Shown here: positions 25,907-36,200 of the stretch, in pieces
Layout of the letters: the number at the start of each line of letters is the position of its first letter
Position numbering within the stretch: the first letter of the stretch is position 1
From: Hellea sp039977295
GTDB taxonomy: Bacteria > Pseudomonadota > Alphaproteobacteria > Caulobacterales > Maricaulaceae
Direction: 5' to 3'
Length of the DNA: 64,000 nucleotides
NCBI GenBank assembly: GCA_039977295.1
Contig: JBDWDN010000003.1
Location: forward strand, 62,001 to 126,000
The notes under the pieces: generated by a model
The model's database searches: none
What the model saw: only the letters and a program-made list of their open reading frames with translations
Told to the model about the DNA's origin: nothing
Position numbers and translations under genes: made by a program

Positions 25907-26818
25907 TTAACCGGCTAAAGGATGTTTTGTTTCTACAAGCTCGCGCATACGCTCATCGAGGACATGTGTATAGATTTGAGTTGTAGAAATGTCAGCATGA
26001 CCGAGCAAAGTTTGCACCGAGCGCAAATCCGCGCCGTTAGATAATAAATGCGTGGCAAAGGCATGGCGCAAGACATGGGGCGAAATTTTTGCGGGGTTTA
26101 GGCCGGCCTCGCGCGCAAGGTCTTTGAGCAATTGCGCAAATCGTTCCCGCGTTAAGTGACCACCCTTTGAACCGCTCGGAAACAGAAATGTCTTAGCGCG
26201 GTCCTTAGCGATATCATTTTTCGGGAGGCTCGTTTTGCGAATGCTTAACCACTGCCCAATGGCGCGCTGCGCTGCGCCCGTTAGCGGCACGAGACGTTCC
26301 CGTCCGCCCTTTCCCTTAATCATCAAACAATTATCACGCCTATGGGTCGCCGTGACTTTCAGCGTCACAAGCTCGCTGACGCGCAGGCCCCCTGCATAGA
26401 GAATTTCAAGCAGGCACAGCATCCTCGCCCCCTTAGGCGTGATGTTCTTTTCTGCCGTCTCGAAGAGCGCGTTTACATCAGCCTCGCTCATGATTTTGGG
26501 TAATGGCCGGCCTTGTTTAGGGCCGCGCAGAGTATGAGCGGGATTATCTTTTCTAAGACCTTCGACCTGCAAGAAGAGACAGAACTGTTTCATCGCAGAG
26601 AGCTTTCGCGCCGCCGTTGAAGGGGCAATGCCTTTGCTCGCCCATTGTGCTAAAACCGATTCTAAAGAGCCTGTGCCTGCGGTCAGTAAGTCTTTCTTAC
26701 CAATGAGGGCGGCCCAATCGGTGAGATCACGGCGATAGGCGGCGAGCGTGTTCTCCGACGCGCCGCGCTCCGCGCTCATCATCTCAAGGAAGGAGTCTAT
26801 GAGGCGGGCATTATTCAT
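25907..26818 (-). CDS. xerD: Tyrosine recombinase XerD
   Basis: Site-specific recombinase that resolves chromosome dimers at dif with XerC and FtsK. 303 residues: an N-terminal SAM-like core-binding domain (FLEMMSAERGASENTLAAY) and a C-terminal catalytic domain. Catalytic residues seen are Arg in GGLRVSELVTL, Lys in MIKGKGGRERLVPL, His-Arg in SPHVLRHAFATHLL, His in LLGHADIS and Tyr in TTQIYTHV. The SPHVLRHAFATHLLSNGADLR wording favours XerD over XerC (pattern cue only). Its ATG overlaps the stop of the upstream exported-protein gene, and it lies opposite aroK/aroB, a conserved alphaproteobacterial arrangement. Confidence 0.93.
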   Translation of the reverse strand: MNNARLIDSFLEMMSAERGASENTLAAYRRDLTDWAALIGKKDLLTAGTGSLESVLAQWASKGIAPSTAARKLSAMKQFCLFLQVEGLRKDNPAHTLRGPKQGRPLPKIMSEADVNALFETAEKNITPKGARMLCLLEILYAGGLRVSELVTLKVTATHRRDNCLMIKGKGGRERLVPLTGAAQRAIGQWLSIRKTSLPKNDIAKDRAKTFLFPSGSKGGHLTRERFAQLLKDLAREAGLNPAKISPHVLRHAFATHLLSNGADLRSVQTLLGHADISTTQIYTHVLDERMRELVETKHPLAG

Positions 26819-28371
26819 AGGCCTTTAAGAAAGTCCTCTGCCGCTAACCGTCCCGCAAATTGCGGCAGCCCTGCGATTTGTAGCGCGTCGATAATGGCGG
26901 CGAGTGACGGGTTATCTAATGTCCCGCTATTTATCATGACGGCGGCGCGCAGAGCCGTTTCGGCGCGCGACCCCGCTTTGGCAGCGGCGTTTAGAGCGAG
27001 AAGATCGCCCGCTTTAACGGCCATCCCGCTGCCCTTGCCTTCGCCTTCTAAAACCTCGCTGGCACTGCCAGAGAGACGCGACCCCATAGCGGCGGCGATA
27101 AATGTATCCCTTACTGCGCGAGTTTTTTCTGCCCCTGTCCCCGCAAGGCGGCCTTCAATATCTTCGCCCAAAGTCCCCAGGGTAAAGCCATTGCCCAGCG
27201 CGTCGGCAACTAGCGCCATACGCAGCTTTAGAGGCCCCTCAGGAAGTGACTGATAAAAACCTTGCAGCGTTCCTATATCGCCGCGCTCAATTGCGGCGCG
27301 GGTAAACAGCTTTAAATCTGCCTCTGCCTGCATCCCAGCAGGAATGATAGCGAGGTTATTTTCAAAGAGGGCCGCGAAGCGAGAAAAGACGCCTTTTTTA
27401 TCTGCCGCTGCAAGCATCAATGTCATCGCCTCAATAGAGATTCTAGCATCATTAGAATTTGCTAGCTGGAAAATCTGCGCCGTGCCTTGAGGGCCAACAT
27501 TGGCCTTAGCAGACACTAAATCAAAACTGGCAGAGCCCGCCGGGTCCTCTTGGTCAAAGGCGAGGTCTGAGAAGGCCGCCGTGATTTGCGCATCGCTGAG
27601 GAGATTGGCAAATTCAAAAATTGCCTTAATACGGTCTTCGGGTTTGGCTGTGCTATCCGCCGCGGTCTCGGCAGACAGTTTGTCATCCCCTGAACCAGCC
27701 TTTGCGGCCATAATTTTTATAAGCGGGTCAGAGACACTTTTTAAGTTTGGGAGCTTTTTAGACGCCCCCGTCAAAACCTTCATCAACCCGAAATAGGCCG
27801 AGTCTTCATAACCCGAACCCTGCAATAATTCTGTCGTCAGCTCAGCGGCAGAAATTTCCTCGCGCTCTATATGACAAAAGGCGCGAAGTTTAGCCCAATG
27901 CGGCTCTCCTCGCCCCTCTGTAATATTATCTGCAATTTGACACGCTGCAGCGACATCGCCGCCCGCCAGAGCAAGATCTGTGCGCACGCGAGGGTCGCGC
28001 GTAATCTCGGGATTGCGCGCCGCAAGATTTTCGAGCGCGTTTTTATCGCCCATCGCCATCACGGTTTTGAGGCGCTGTTGATCATATTCCGCCGTCTCGC
28101 CTTCGGGCGGCACCCCTGCTGATAAAATAACGGCTTCAATCATGTCCTGCACAATGTCTTTGTCAGACGATAAAGGAAGCTTACGCATGAGGCGCACGGC
28201 CGTTTTGGCCGATGTCCCTTGCCATAAAGCCGCGTCCAATCCGCCCGACCCCGCATCAATGACGCCGGCGTCAAAGGCCTGGGCTTCACCCAATTGACCT
28301 GTCTCGATGGATTGCGCGAGGGCCATAACAGGCGTGAGCAGAAAGACTGTCGCAAGTAGCGCTTTTTTCAT
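26815..28371 (-). CDS. Large exported Ala-rich helical protein of unknown function
   Basis: 518 residues from ATG 28371, which opens a signal peptide (MKKALLATVFLLTPVMALAQS). The mature part is helical and Ala/Leu rich with TPR-like spacing but no clear repeats; DLALAGGDVAAACQIADNI is one recognisable helix pair. It overlaps xerD by four bases and follows a 46-codon gene by one base, so the three form an operon. Homologues of similar size next to xerD are common in this order, but I know of no assigned function. Confidence 0.75.
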   Translation of the reverse strand: MKKALLATVFLLTPVMALAQSIETGQLGEAQAFDAGVIDAGSGGLDAALWQGTSAKTAVRLMRKLPLSSDKDIVQDMIEAVILSAGVPPEGETAEYDQQRLKTVMAMGDKNALENLAARNPEITRDPRVRTDLALAGGDVAAACQIADNITEGRGEPHWAKLRAFCHIEREEISAAELTTELLQGSGYEDSAYFGLMKVLTGASKKLPNLKSVSDPLIKIMAAKAGSGDDKLSAETAADSTAKPEDRIKAIFEFANLLSDAQITAAFSDLAFDQEDPAGSASFDLVSAKANVGPQGTAQIFQLANSNDARISIEAMTLMLAAADKKGVFSRFAALFENNLAIIPAGMQAEADLKLFTRAAIERGDIGTLQGFYQSLPEGPLKLRMALVADALGNGFTLGTLGEDIEGRLAGTGAEKTRAVRDTFIAAAMGSRLSGSASEVLEGEGKGSGMAVKAGDLLALNAAAKAGSRAETALRAAVMINSGTLDNPSLAAIIDALQIAGLPQFAGRLAAEDFLKGL

Positions 28372-28372
28372 C

Positions 28373-28513
28373 TTATTTCTCGTAACTGTCTGGAAGCTCG
28401 ATGGTTTGCACCTCTTGCGGGGCATTATCAGCCGATGCCCCTGAAACTAACCAGAAAAACGCGGTTAAAAGCAGCACCGCTACAATTCCGCCGCCAATTG
28501 CTAATTTCTTCAT
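28373..28513 (-). CDS. 46-residue single-pass membrane peptide
   Basis: A short open frame starting MKKLAIGGGIVAVLLLTAFF and ending PDSYEK, with one transmembrane helix (about residues 5-26) and a soluble acidic tail. It ends one base before the start of the exported-protein gene and shares its strand, so it is likely the first gene of the xerD operon. The tight junction and the clean TM-plus-tail layout support it. No Shine-Dalgarno is obvious beyond weakly AAGGCC, and no family is known to me. Confidence 0.6.
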   Translation of the reverse strand: MKKLAIGGGIVAVLLLTAFFWLVSGASADNAPQEVQTIELPDSYEK

Positions 28514-28666
28514 GTCATAGGCCTTTTCAAAGATTCGCACGCATATTGCGCTTTAAGTATTGAGCATAAGTTATTTTACGCTCATATTAAGGCAAATTTC
28601 CGTGTTTACCACCAGCGCCTAACACATATGGGCCGCAGTCAGAGCACGAGACAAAGGAATAGGCTG

Positions 28667-29209
28667 ATGAGCCCGGACATAACCACACGTCCTATCGCCC
28701 TTGTGGGCCTGATGGGGGTCGGGAAAACAACCGTCGGACGGCGGCTTGCTAAGAAACTTGGCCGTGAATTTTATGATTCTGATGATGAAATTGAAACAGC
28801 ATCTGGCCGCACTGTGGCTGGCTATTTCCGTGATCACGGTGAAGATGAATTTCGCAAAGGTGAGCGCCGCGTGATTGAACGGTTGCTGGACGGAACGCCT
28901 ATTATCCTGGCGACAGGCGGCGGCGCTTTTATCCCTGAAGAAACACGCGAGATTTTAAACGGCAATGCCCTCACAATCTGGTTAAAGGGTGACTTTAACA
29001 CCATCATGGAACGCGTAAGCCGCAACCGCGATAAACGTCCATTATTGCGCGTTGATGACCCCCGCGCAAAAATGCGCGAATTGATGGATATCCGTCACCC
29101 GCTTTATGCAAAGGCCCATATTACCGTGCCTATTGCCCGCGGCCCCCATATCCGCACCGTTCACAAAGTCATCCGGGCCATCAAAGCTTTTGAGAGCCAA
29201 AACGCATGA
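28667..29209 (+). CDS. aroK: Shikimate kinase
   Basis: Phosphorylates shikimate at C3 in aromatic amino acid synthesis. 180 residues from MSPDITTRPIALVG. Motifs are the Walker A GLMGVGKTTVGRRLA, the DSDDEIE shikimate site, ILATGGGAFI and the lid Arg RNRDKRPLL. It overlaps aroB by four bases, giving the standard aroK-aroB operon. An upstream in-frame start at 28628 exists but has no homology support. Confidence 0.95.
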   Translation: MSPDITTRPIALVGLMGVGKTTVGRRLAKKLGREFYDSDDEIETASGRTVAGYFRDHGEDEFRKGERRVIERLLDGTPIILATGGGAFIPEETREILNGNALTIWLKGDFNTIMERVSRNRDKRPLLRVDDPRAKMRELMDIRHPLYAKAHITVPIARGPHIRTVHKVIRAIKAFESQNA

Positions 29210-30312
29210 GTAATGTCACTGTTGATTTGGGCCCGCGCAGCTATGACATTGTCATTGGGCAAAATCTGTTATCGCGCGCGGGAGAGCTCTTAGCCCCGCA
29301 TTTAAAAGCTAAGCGGGTCGCCATTATAACCGATGAAAATGTCCATGCCCTGCACGGCGCGGCATTACAATCTGCTCTCTCTGATGTTGAAACGCATATG
29401 GTTGTGCGTCCCGCAGGAGAAAGCCAAAAAAGTTTTACCGGCTTAGACGCCGTGCTGGACAGCCTCTTTCGTGCGGGCTTTGACCGCAATGATACTGTTA
29501 TCGCATTTGGCGGCGGCGTGATTGGCGACCTGACAGGGTTTGCGGCCAGTATTTATAAACGCGGCTGTCAATTCATTCAAATTCCAACGACATTATTGTC
29601 TCAGGTCGATAGCTCCGTTGGCGGTAAAACGGCTATTAATAATCAATTTGGGAAAAATCTTATTGGTGCCTTCTATCAACCCAAACTCGTCCTCGCCGAT
29701 ACGTCCGTCTTAGCAACCTTGCCTCTGCGCGAACTAAAAGCTGGATATGCCGAAGTCGTAAAATATGGCCTTCTCGGTGATAGAGACTTCTTTACGTGGC
29801 TAGAAGCTAACGGCCAAGATGTTTTAGATCTAAAACCCGAGGCCATTGCGCATGCGGTCGCTTTGTCTTGTAAAACTAAGGCCCGTATCGTGGCCGCAGA
29901 TGAACGGGAACGCGGTGAACGCGCCCTGCTGAATCTCGGCCATACCTTCGCGCATTCACTGGAAATAGAAGCCGGATATTCAGGCGACCTCCTGCACGGA
30001 GAAGCCGTCAGCGCGGGGATGGAAATGGCGTTTGACTTTAGCGCCGCGCAAGGACTTTGCTCTCAAGAAGATGCCGCAAGTGTGAATGCCCATTTTCGCG
30101 CGCTTGAATTAACGTCAATAACTGATGTCGCCCCCCTGCTCACAGATCCGGCCAAGCTTTTGGCACATATGGATCAGGATAAAAAAAATGAAGGCGGCGC
30201 GCTCACCCTTATATTAGCCCGCAGCATTGGCGAGGCCTTTGTTCAAAAATCCGCCCCGCGCGAAGCCGTGTTAAATTACCTCACAACCCTCTCGGAACAC
30301 CCAAATGCTTGA
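29206..30312 (+). CDS. aroB: 3-Dehydroquinate synthase
   Basis: NAD- and metal-dependent conversion of DAHP to 3-dehydroquinate, the second shikimate pathway step. 368 residues. Motifs include DENVHALHG, the NAD loop AFGGGVIGDLTGFAA, PTTLLSQVDSSVGGKTAIN, EVVKYGLLGD and the zinc-site NLGHTFAHSLE and LLHGEAVSAGM. It overlaps aroK upstream and the CNNM/CorC gene by eight bases downstream. Confidence 0.97.
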   Translation: MSNVTVDLGPRSYDIVIGQNLLSRAGELLAPHLKAKRVAIITDENVHALHGAALQSALSDVETHMVVRPAGESQKSFTGLDAVLDSLFRAGFDRNDTVIAFGGGVIGDLTGFAASIYKRGCQFIQIPTTLLSQVDSSVGGKTAINNQFGKNLIGAFYQPKLVLADTSVLATLPLRELKAGYAEVVKYGLLGDRDFFTWLEANGQDVLDLKPEAIAHAVALSCKTKARIVAADERERGERALLNLGHTFAHSLEIEAGYSGDLLHGEAVSAGMEMAFDFSAAQGLCSQEDAASVNAHFRALELTSITDVAPLLTDPAKLLAHMDQDKKNEGGALTLILARSIGEAFVQKSAPREAVLNYLTTLSEHPNA

Positions 30313-31609
30313 CGCCTTTCTGCAACCTGAAAACCTGATCATGCTCAGCATAGTGCTTTTGCTCCTCTGTTTTTCAGGTTTCTTTTCAGGGTCGGAGACT
30401 GCCCTAACCGCAGCCTCGCGCGCGCGTATGCATGCCGCTGAGAAAGACGGCGACCACCGTGCAACGATTGTCTCAAGACTTCTAAATATGCGTGAGCGTC
30501 TGCTGGGCGGAATTTTGCTCGGTAACAACATGGTCAACATCTTAGCCTCCGTTTTAACAACGGCTGTCTTCACCAATATTTTCGGTGACGGCGGCGCGGC
30601 TTTGGCCGGCGCAACGGTTGTCATGACATTGCTGATCTTGATCTTCGCCGAAGTCCTTCCCAAAACTTACGCGATTTCGCAGCCAGATAAGATGGCCTTA
30701 AAAGTCGCGCGGCCGATTAGCTTAATCGTCAAAGTTTTCGCCCCCATTGTTTCCGTTGTGCAGATGATCGTGAATGCGACATTGCGCATTTTTGGCATTG
30801 ATACCAATGCCAGTGCCTGGACGGCGGCGGATGAAATTAAAGGCGCGGTTGATCTTCACTTAGAGGAAGGCGGCGTGGCCAAGCGTGCACGCGACCAAAT
30901 CTATGGCGTCTTAGAAATCGGTGAACTCGACGTCGAAGAAGTCATGATCCACCGCAAAAACGTCACCATGGTAGATGTTGATTTGCCGGCAGACCAAATT
31001 GTCAAAGAAGTGCTCAATACAGGTCATTCGCGCGTGCCCGTCTATTCAGGAGATCAAGATAATATTATTGGCGTCTTGCACGTGAAAGACATCCTTAAAG
31101 CTATATCCAAAGGCCGAGGTGATTTTACCGCTATCGAAGCTAGGAAGATTATGCGCGACGCTTGGTTCGTGCCTGAAACAACCTCAGTTGTAAAACAGCT
31201 CCGCGCCTTCCAGCATAAGCGTGAGCATTTCGCCCTCGTCGTTGATGAATATGGCGCGCTGATGGGCGTGCTTACGCTTGAGGATATTCTGGAAGAAATC
31301 GTTGGCGATATTCAAGATGAATATGACGAGGACGTTGCAGGGCTCAAACGGTTAAAAGAAGGTGGCGCAATTATCCAAGGCCACATCGCTGTGCGCGATA
31401 CGAACCGCGCTATGGACTGGAAATTGCCAGATGAAGAAGCCGTGACGATTGCAGGCTTAGTCATTCACGAGTCGCAAACGATCCCGGAAATCGGCCAGAC
31501 TTTTGCCTATTACGGTTACCGTTTTGAAATTTTGGAAAAAAACCGTAACCAAATCACCTCTTTGAAAGTCACAAAAACATTTGAACCGGATCAGCGCAGT
31601 GAAACTTAA
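30305..31609 (+). CDS. CNNM/CorC-type (DUF21-CBS) membrane protein
   Basis: 434 residues: a DUF21/CNNM transmembrane domain (about residues 1-190) with FFSGSETALTAASRARM and GNNMVNILAS. Two CBS domains follow (about 205-335; HSRVPVYSGDQDNIIGVLHV and FALVVDEYGALMGVLTLEDILEEIVGDI), then a C-terminal CorC_HlyC domain. This family is implicated in Mg2+/Co2+ efflux; the 'hemolysin' label in older annotation is misleading. Overlap with aroB implies co-expression, a common but functionally unexplained arrangement in alphaproteobacteria. Confidence 0.92.
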   Translation: MLDAFLQPENLIMLSIVLLLLCFSGFFSGSETALTAASRARMHAAEKDGDHRATIVSRLLNMRERLLGGILLGNNMVNILASVLTTAVFTNIFGDGGAALAGATVVMTLLILIFAEVLPKTYAISQPDKMALKVARPISLIVKVFAPIVSVVQMIVNATLRIFGIDTNASAWTAADEIKGAVDLHLEEGGVAKRARDQIYGVLEIGELDVEEVMIHRKNVTMVDVDLPADQIVKEVLNTGHSRVPVYSGDQDNIIGVLHVKDILKAISKGRGDFTAIEARKIMRDAWFVPETTSVVKQLRAFQHKREHFALVVDEYGALMGVLTLEDILEEIVGDIQDEYDEDVAGLKRLKEGGAIIQGHIAVRDTNRAMDWKLPDEEAVTIAGLVIHESQTIPEIGQTFAYYGYRFEILEKNRNQITSLKVTKTFEPDQRSET

Positions 31610-33272
31610 ATTTGGACTCTTATCTTTAACGGCCATGATAGCGGCTTGCAGCGCTACGGCGCCTGATACGGATTCCAATATCGAGAACATTATTTTTTAC
31701 GGCGGCGATATCCTTACGCTAAATGACGGCTCTCTATCTCCTGAAGCGCTTCTTATAAGCGGCGAGACCATCCGCAAAACAGGAACCTTGATTGAAATGA
31801 CGCGCGACGCGCCGCAGGCCGCCAAAATAGATCTGGGCGGGAAAACACTTATGCCCGGCATTATCGACAGTCATGTTCATGTGCGAGAGCTGGGCATGGA
31901 CGCGGTCAAAGCCGATTTGGTCGGCGTGGAAAATGTAGAGCAAATTGTCCAGCGCCTACAGGCGCGTTTCCCTAACCCTGCCCAAGGTGAATGGTTGATT
32001 GGCCAAGGCTGGGATGAAGGGGTCTTTGCCTCAATCGGATATCCTGACCGCGCGGCGCTTGATGCGGCTTTTCCAGATAATCCGATAAAGCTTGAGAGCC
32101 TCCACGGCTTTGGCGGATTTTATAATGGCGCGGCCTTAACGATCGCCGGCATAAATAAAGACACAGTCGACCCAAAGGTCGGCGATATATTGCGGCGCGA
32201 AAACGGTGAGCCAACAGGGGTTATGCTCACACTGGCGCAAGATTTGGTCAATCAACATGTCCCTGCCTCAAGCCAGAACCAATTAGAAGAGGCCATTATC
32301 GCGGGCCTCACAAAAATGGGGAAAGCGGGCGTCACCTCCATTCACGAGGCCGGAATGACGCCAGAAGATGTCGAGGCCTTTAAATCCCTGGCCGCGCGCG
32401 GCGCACTGCCCATTCGGGTTTACGGCATGCTAGACGGCAATGATGAAGCCTTGATGCAGGACTGGTTTTCTAAAGGGGCCTTAGACGACCCACAGGATTT
32501 TCTCGATATTCGCGGCGTAAAAGTTTTCTATGATGGCTCGCTCGGATCGCGCACAGCGCTTATGGCTGCGCCCTATTCTGACAATCCCGATAGCGCAAAA
32601 CCAACGGAACGCATTACGCATGCCGCAGTCCTCTCATTAGGTGAGCGATCTGCCAAACACGGCTTTCAAATGGCCGTTCACGCCATCGGGGATGAAGGTA
32701 ATAACCGCACACTCGGACTTTATGAAAAAGCTCTGGCAACGCAGCCTGCCCAAGATCACCGCTGGAGAATTGAACATGCGCAGGTCGTCCTGCCTGACTT
32801 TTATGCGCGGCAAGCTAAGCTCGGCGTATTGGCCTCGATGCAATCTTCCCATGCTGTAGGCGACAGTAAATGGGCCGAAGACCGCGTGGGGCCGCAGCGT
32901 ATTAAAAACGCTTATGCGTGGCAGACAATCCTAAAAACTGGCGGGCGTCTCATGATGAATTCAGACCTGCCCGGCGAGCCTTGGGAGCCGATGGAAACGC
33001 TGCATTTTGCAGTGAACAGAAAGCCGCTAGACGCGCCTGATGAGGCGCAAGGCTGGTATATGGATCAAGCCCTATCAGCGTCCGAAGCGCTAAAAGCCAT
33101 GACCCTCGAAAACGCTTATGGCGCCTTCCAAGACGGCCAGCTTGGGAGCCTAGCCTCTGGAAAATGGGCCGACTTTATAATTTTAGACTCTAATCCCCTA
33201 ACCACACCCTCAAAGAACCTCAAAGACATTGAGGTCCTAGAGACGTGGGTAGCTGGGCGTAAACTTAATTAA
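31599..33272 (+). CDS. Exported YtcJ-like amidohydrolase lipoprotein
   Basis: About 557 residues from GTG 31599, chosen because it begins a signal peptide ending in a lipobox (MIAACSA). The mature enzyme belongs to the amidohydrolase_3/YtcJ group: metal ligands in GIIDSHVHV, a Lys/His region VKVFYDGSLGSRTA, VHAIGDEGNN, RIEHAQVV and the final Asp in MNSDLPGEPW. Substrates in this group are varied (N-acyl or imidazolone-type amides) and none can be assigned. It overlaps the end of the CNNM gene on the same strand and converges on the RTX protease gene. Confidence 0.88.
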   Translation: MKLKFGLLSLTAMIAACSATAPDTDSNIENIIFYGGDILTLNDGSLSPEALLISGETIRKTGTLIEMTRDAPQAAKIDLGGKTLMPGIIDSHVHVRELGMDAVKADLVGVENVEQIVQRLQARFPNPAQGEWLIGQGWDEGVFASIGYPDRAALDAAFPDNPIKLESLHGFGGFYNGAALTIAGINKDTVDPKVGDILRRENGEPTGVMLTLAQDLVNQHVPASSQNQLEEAIIAGLTKMGKAGVTSIHEAGMTPEDVEAFKSLAARGALPIRVYGMLDGNDEALMQDWFSKGALDDPQDFLDIRGVKVFYDGSLGSRTALMAAPYSDNPDSAKPTERITHAAVLSLGERSAKHGFQMAVHAIGDEGNNRTLGLYEKALATQPAQDHRWRIEHAQVVLPDFYARQAKLGVLASMQSSHAVGDSKWAEDRVGPQRIKNAYAWQTILKTGGRLMMNSDLPGEPWEPMETLHFAVNRKPLDAPDEAQGWYMDQALSASEALKAMTLENAYGAFQDGQLGSLASGKWADFIILDSNPLTTPSKNLKDIEVLETWVAGRKLN

Positions 33273-33285
33273 TTAAGCCCTAGAC

Positions 33286-36200
33286 CTAAATCAACGCGTC
33301 CATATCAAATGTATCGACAATATCCGCTGCAAAAGCGTCCGGATCATCCAGAGGTTCTGACGCAGGCGGCGTCCCGCTAAAGTCAAAGTCACCTGCGCTG
33401 AGGTCTGCTATATTTCGGCCAACCACTGTTAATGTGTTTCCTCCGCCAAAATTGAAGATGACATTTGCGCCTGCATCGCTCGCAATAGTTTGAAGTTCTG
33501 CGAATGTATCAAAATTTGTGTCACCGCCGAGGATGAAAATTGTTTCGCCGCCAAAGAAGTCAGAAATGACATCCGCGCCGTCAGTCGCTGTGTCATAGCC
33601 AAAACTATCGGAGCCCGCACCGCCAATCAGTGAGTCATTCCCTTGACCGCCTGCAAGATAATCGCTGCCGCCATTGCCAAGCAAGATATCGTTATCATTA
33701 GAACCTGTAATGGAATCGTCAAAACTCGTACCGAAAACACGCTCGACATTTATATATGTATCACCAGCGGCATCACCCCCGCTACCGCCAACAGCTAGAT
33801 TAACGATGACGCCTGCGCTTGAGGCTAGATAAGAGACGGTATCAAAATCGGCACCGCCGTCAATTGAATCTCCACCCGACGAGCCAAAGAAAAAGTCATT
33901 CCCTGCGCCGCCCGAAAGAGTATCGTTTCCAGCTTGACCAAAAATTGTGTCGATGCCATCGTCGCCTGTAATAACGTCATTACCGTCACCGCCAAGCAAA
34001 CGGTCATTGCCTCCTCGGCCTTCAATGAAGTCATCTCCACCACGACCCTCTAAACGGTTACTGGCAGAATCGCCGAGAATGTTATCGTTGAAATCTGAAC
34101 CAAAAACCCATTCTATGGAGTTATAACTATCGCCATCAGCGTCATTTGTGACGCCGCCAATATCATCACCACCCACGACCAAATCGACATGAACGCTATT
34201 CGTTGCTAATGTGTAATTGACAATATCAATACCAGAACCGCCATCAAAAGCATCAGCACCCTCACCGCCAATGAAACGGTCATTGCCGCCAAGACCAATG
34301 AGCGTATCATTACCGTCACCACCGCGTAGATCATTCACGCTATTATTGCCTTCAACGATATCATCAAAGTCCGAGCCGATAACAATCTCGATACCGAAAT
34401 AGGTGTCTCCGGCCGCATCACCAACGGTTCCGCCTGTTGCTAAGCTGAGCTCAACAGCGCTCGTTGCAAGGTCGTAATTTGCGACATCAGTGCCTGCTCC
34501 GCCATTAAGCTGATCTGCGCCCGCAGACCCAAAGAGCGTATCATTGCCGTCTTGGCCGCGCTGAATATCATTGCCTGCACCGCCATCAATACGGTCAATA
34601 CCGCCGCCGCCATTGATCGTGTCATTGCCGTTTTCACCAAAGAAAAACTCATTGGCGTCTGAGCCTGTTACGGTGTCATTAAAGTTTGAGAGGAAGAAAC
34701 GTTCTACACTTGAGAAACTATCGCCATTGGCTTCGCCGCCAGTGCCGCCCGTTAGGACATTGAAAGCAACGCCCGCTAATGCGCCGCGATAATCTGCCGA
34801 ATCAAGTCCGCCGCCGCCATTAAGCTCATCTGCGCCTTCACCGCCAATAAGCGTATCAACGCCATCACCGCCATTAAGCGCGTCATTGCCCGCAAGACCG
34901 GTCAGCACATCATTACCGTCAAGACCGTTTATAATGTCATCACCTACAGTGCCCATCAGATCATCATTGCCGGGCGTGCCGTCAATGGGACCACCGCTTG
35001 TCGCCGCTGTTACAATATCAATAGTGACGTCAGAGAAGATGAGGAATTCGATGTTTTCAAGCGTGTCCGTCCCGTCTGTTCCGACATTATCGACGACAGT
35101 ATAACTGCCGTCGATATTGTCTGTGACAGTGTAATTGGCTTGAACACCTGAATAAGCTGCGGAGTCTGTACCTGCGCCGCCTTCAAGCATGTCATCCCCC
35201 ATACCGCCCGTCAGCGTATCATCACCAGCATCAGGATCGTTGATTGAGGTATCTTCAGCCGAAACATTGAGCTCATAAGTTGCGCCGCTGGGCACGCCGC
35301 CGCCGCCGGATTCTGATACGGCAACAAAATAAGTCCCCGGCGCTGTAATCAAGAAATTAATCAGCGCGTCATTATTTGAGGTCGAGCCTCCAGCGCCGCC
35401 TGGGAAGGGAAAGAAGTCATTCGTCGCAATTGAATTACCTGCTGCGTCAAAGAGTTCTAGGAAGCTATCAAAACTTCCTGCATCGCCGGTATCGCCAAAA
35501 TCAATATCCAAAGAGACATTTGAATCAGGACCATATACCGTAAAGCCATAGAAATGAACAGTCCCATCACCGGTGGCCGAGATCGTGACATGCGGGATCG
35601 TGGTGGCATTTAAAATATTTGGGTCGGCGTCTAACGAATACTCATCATCTATATTGAGCGCGTTAGCGATTGAATCGTTGCCCGCCCCCGCATCCCGCGT
35701 AATTTCACCATCACCAAATACAGGCCCCGTAAAGCCAAGATCATTACCCCCGCGAAGGATATCGTTGCCGTCGCCGCCGTCCAGCACATCATCACCAATT
35801 TCGCCAAATATAATGTCATCGCCATCTTTGCCAAAAATTATGTCATTCTCGTCGGAGCCTATCGCTGTATCATCGAAGTCGGAGAGGTAAAAACGCTCAA
35901 CGCTTGAGAAACTATCGCCATCGGCTTCCCCGCCTGTTCCGCCTGCATCAACGTCAAGTGTAACGCCTGCCGCTGCGCCGCGATAATCTACTGTGTCAAA
36001 TCCATCACCACCATTAAGCCCGTCTCCGCCATCGCCGCCAATAAGCATATCGTCGCCCGCGCCGCCATTAAGTAAGTCACCGCCTTGGCCGCCCGTGAGC
36101 GTATCGCCGCCCTCGCCGCCATTAAGTGTGTCGTTGCCGTCACCGCCAAACAGAGTGTCATTGCCTGCATCGCCATTTACGAAGTCATTGCCCCCGGCCC

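Noticed and set aside
25907..26818. xerD as an integrase of a mobile element
   Set aside because: Its sequence wording and its conserved place opposite aroK/aroB fit the housekeeping dimer-resolution recombinase.
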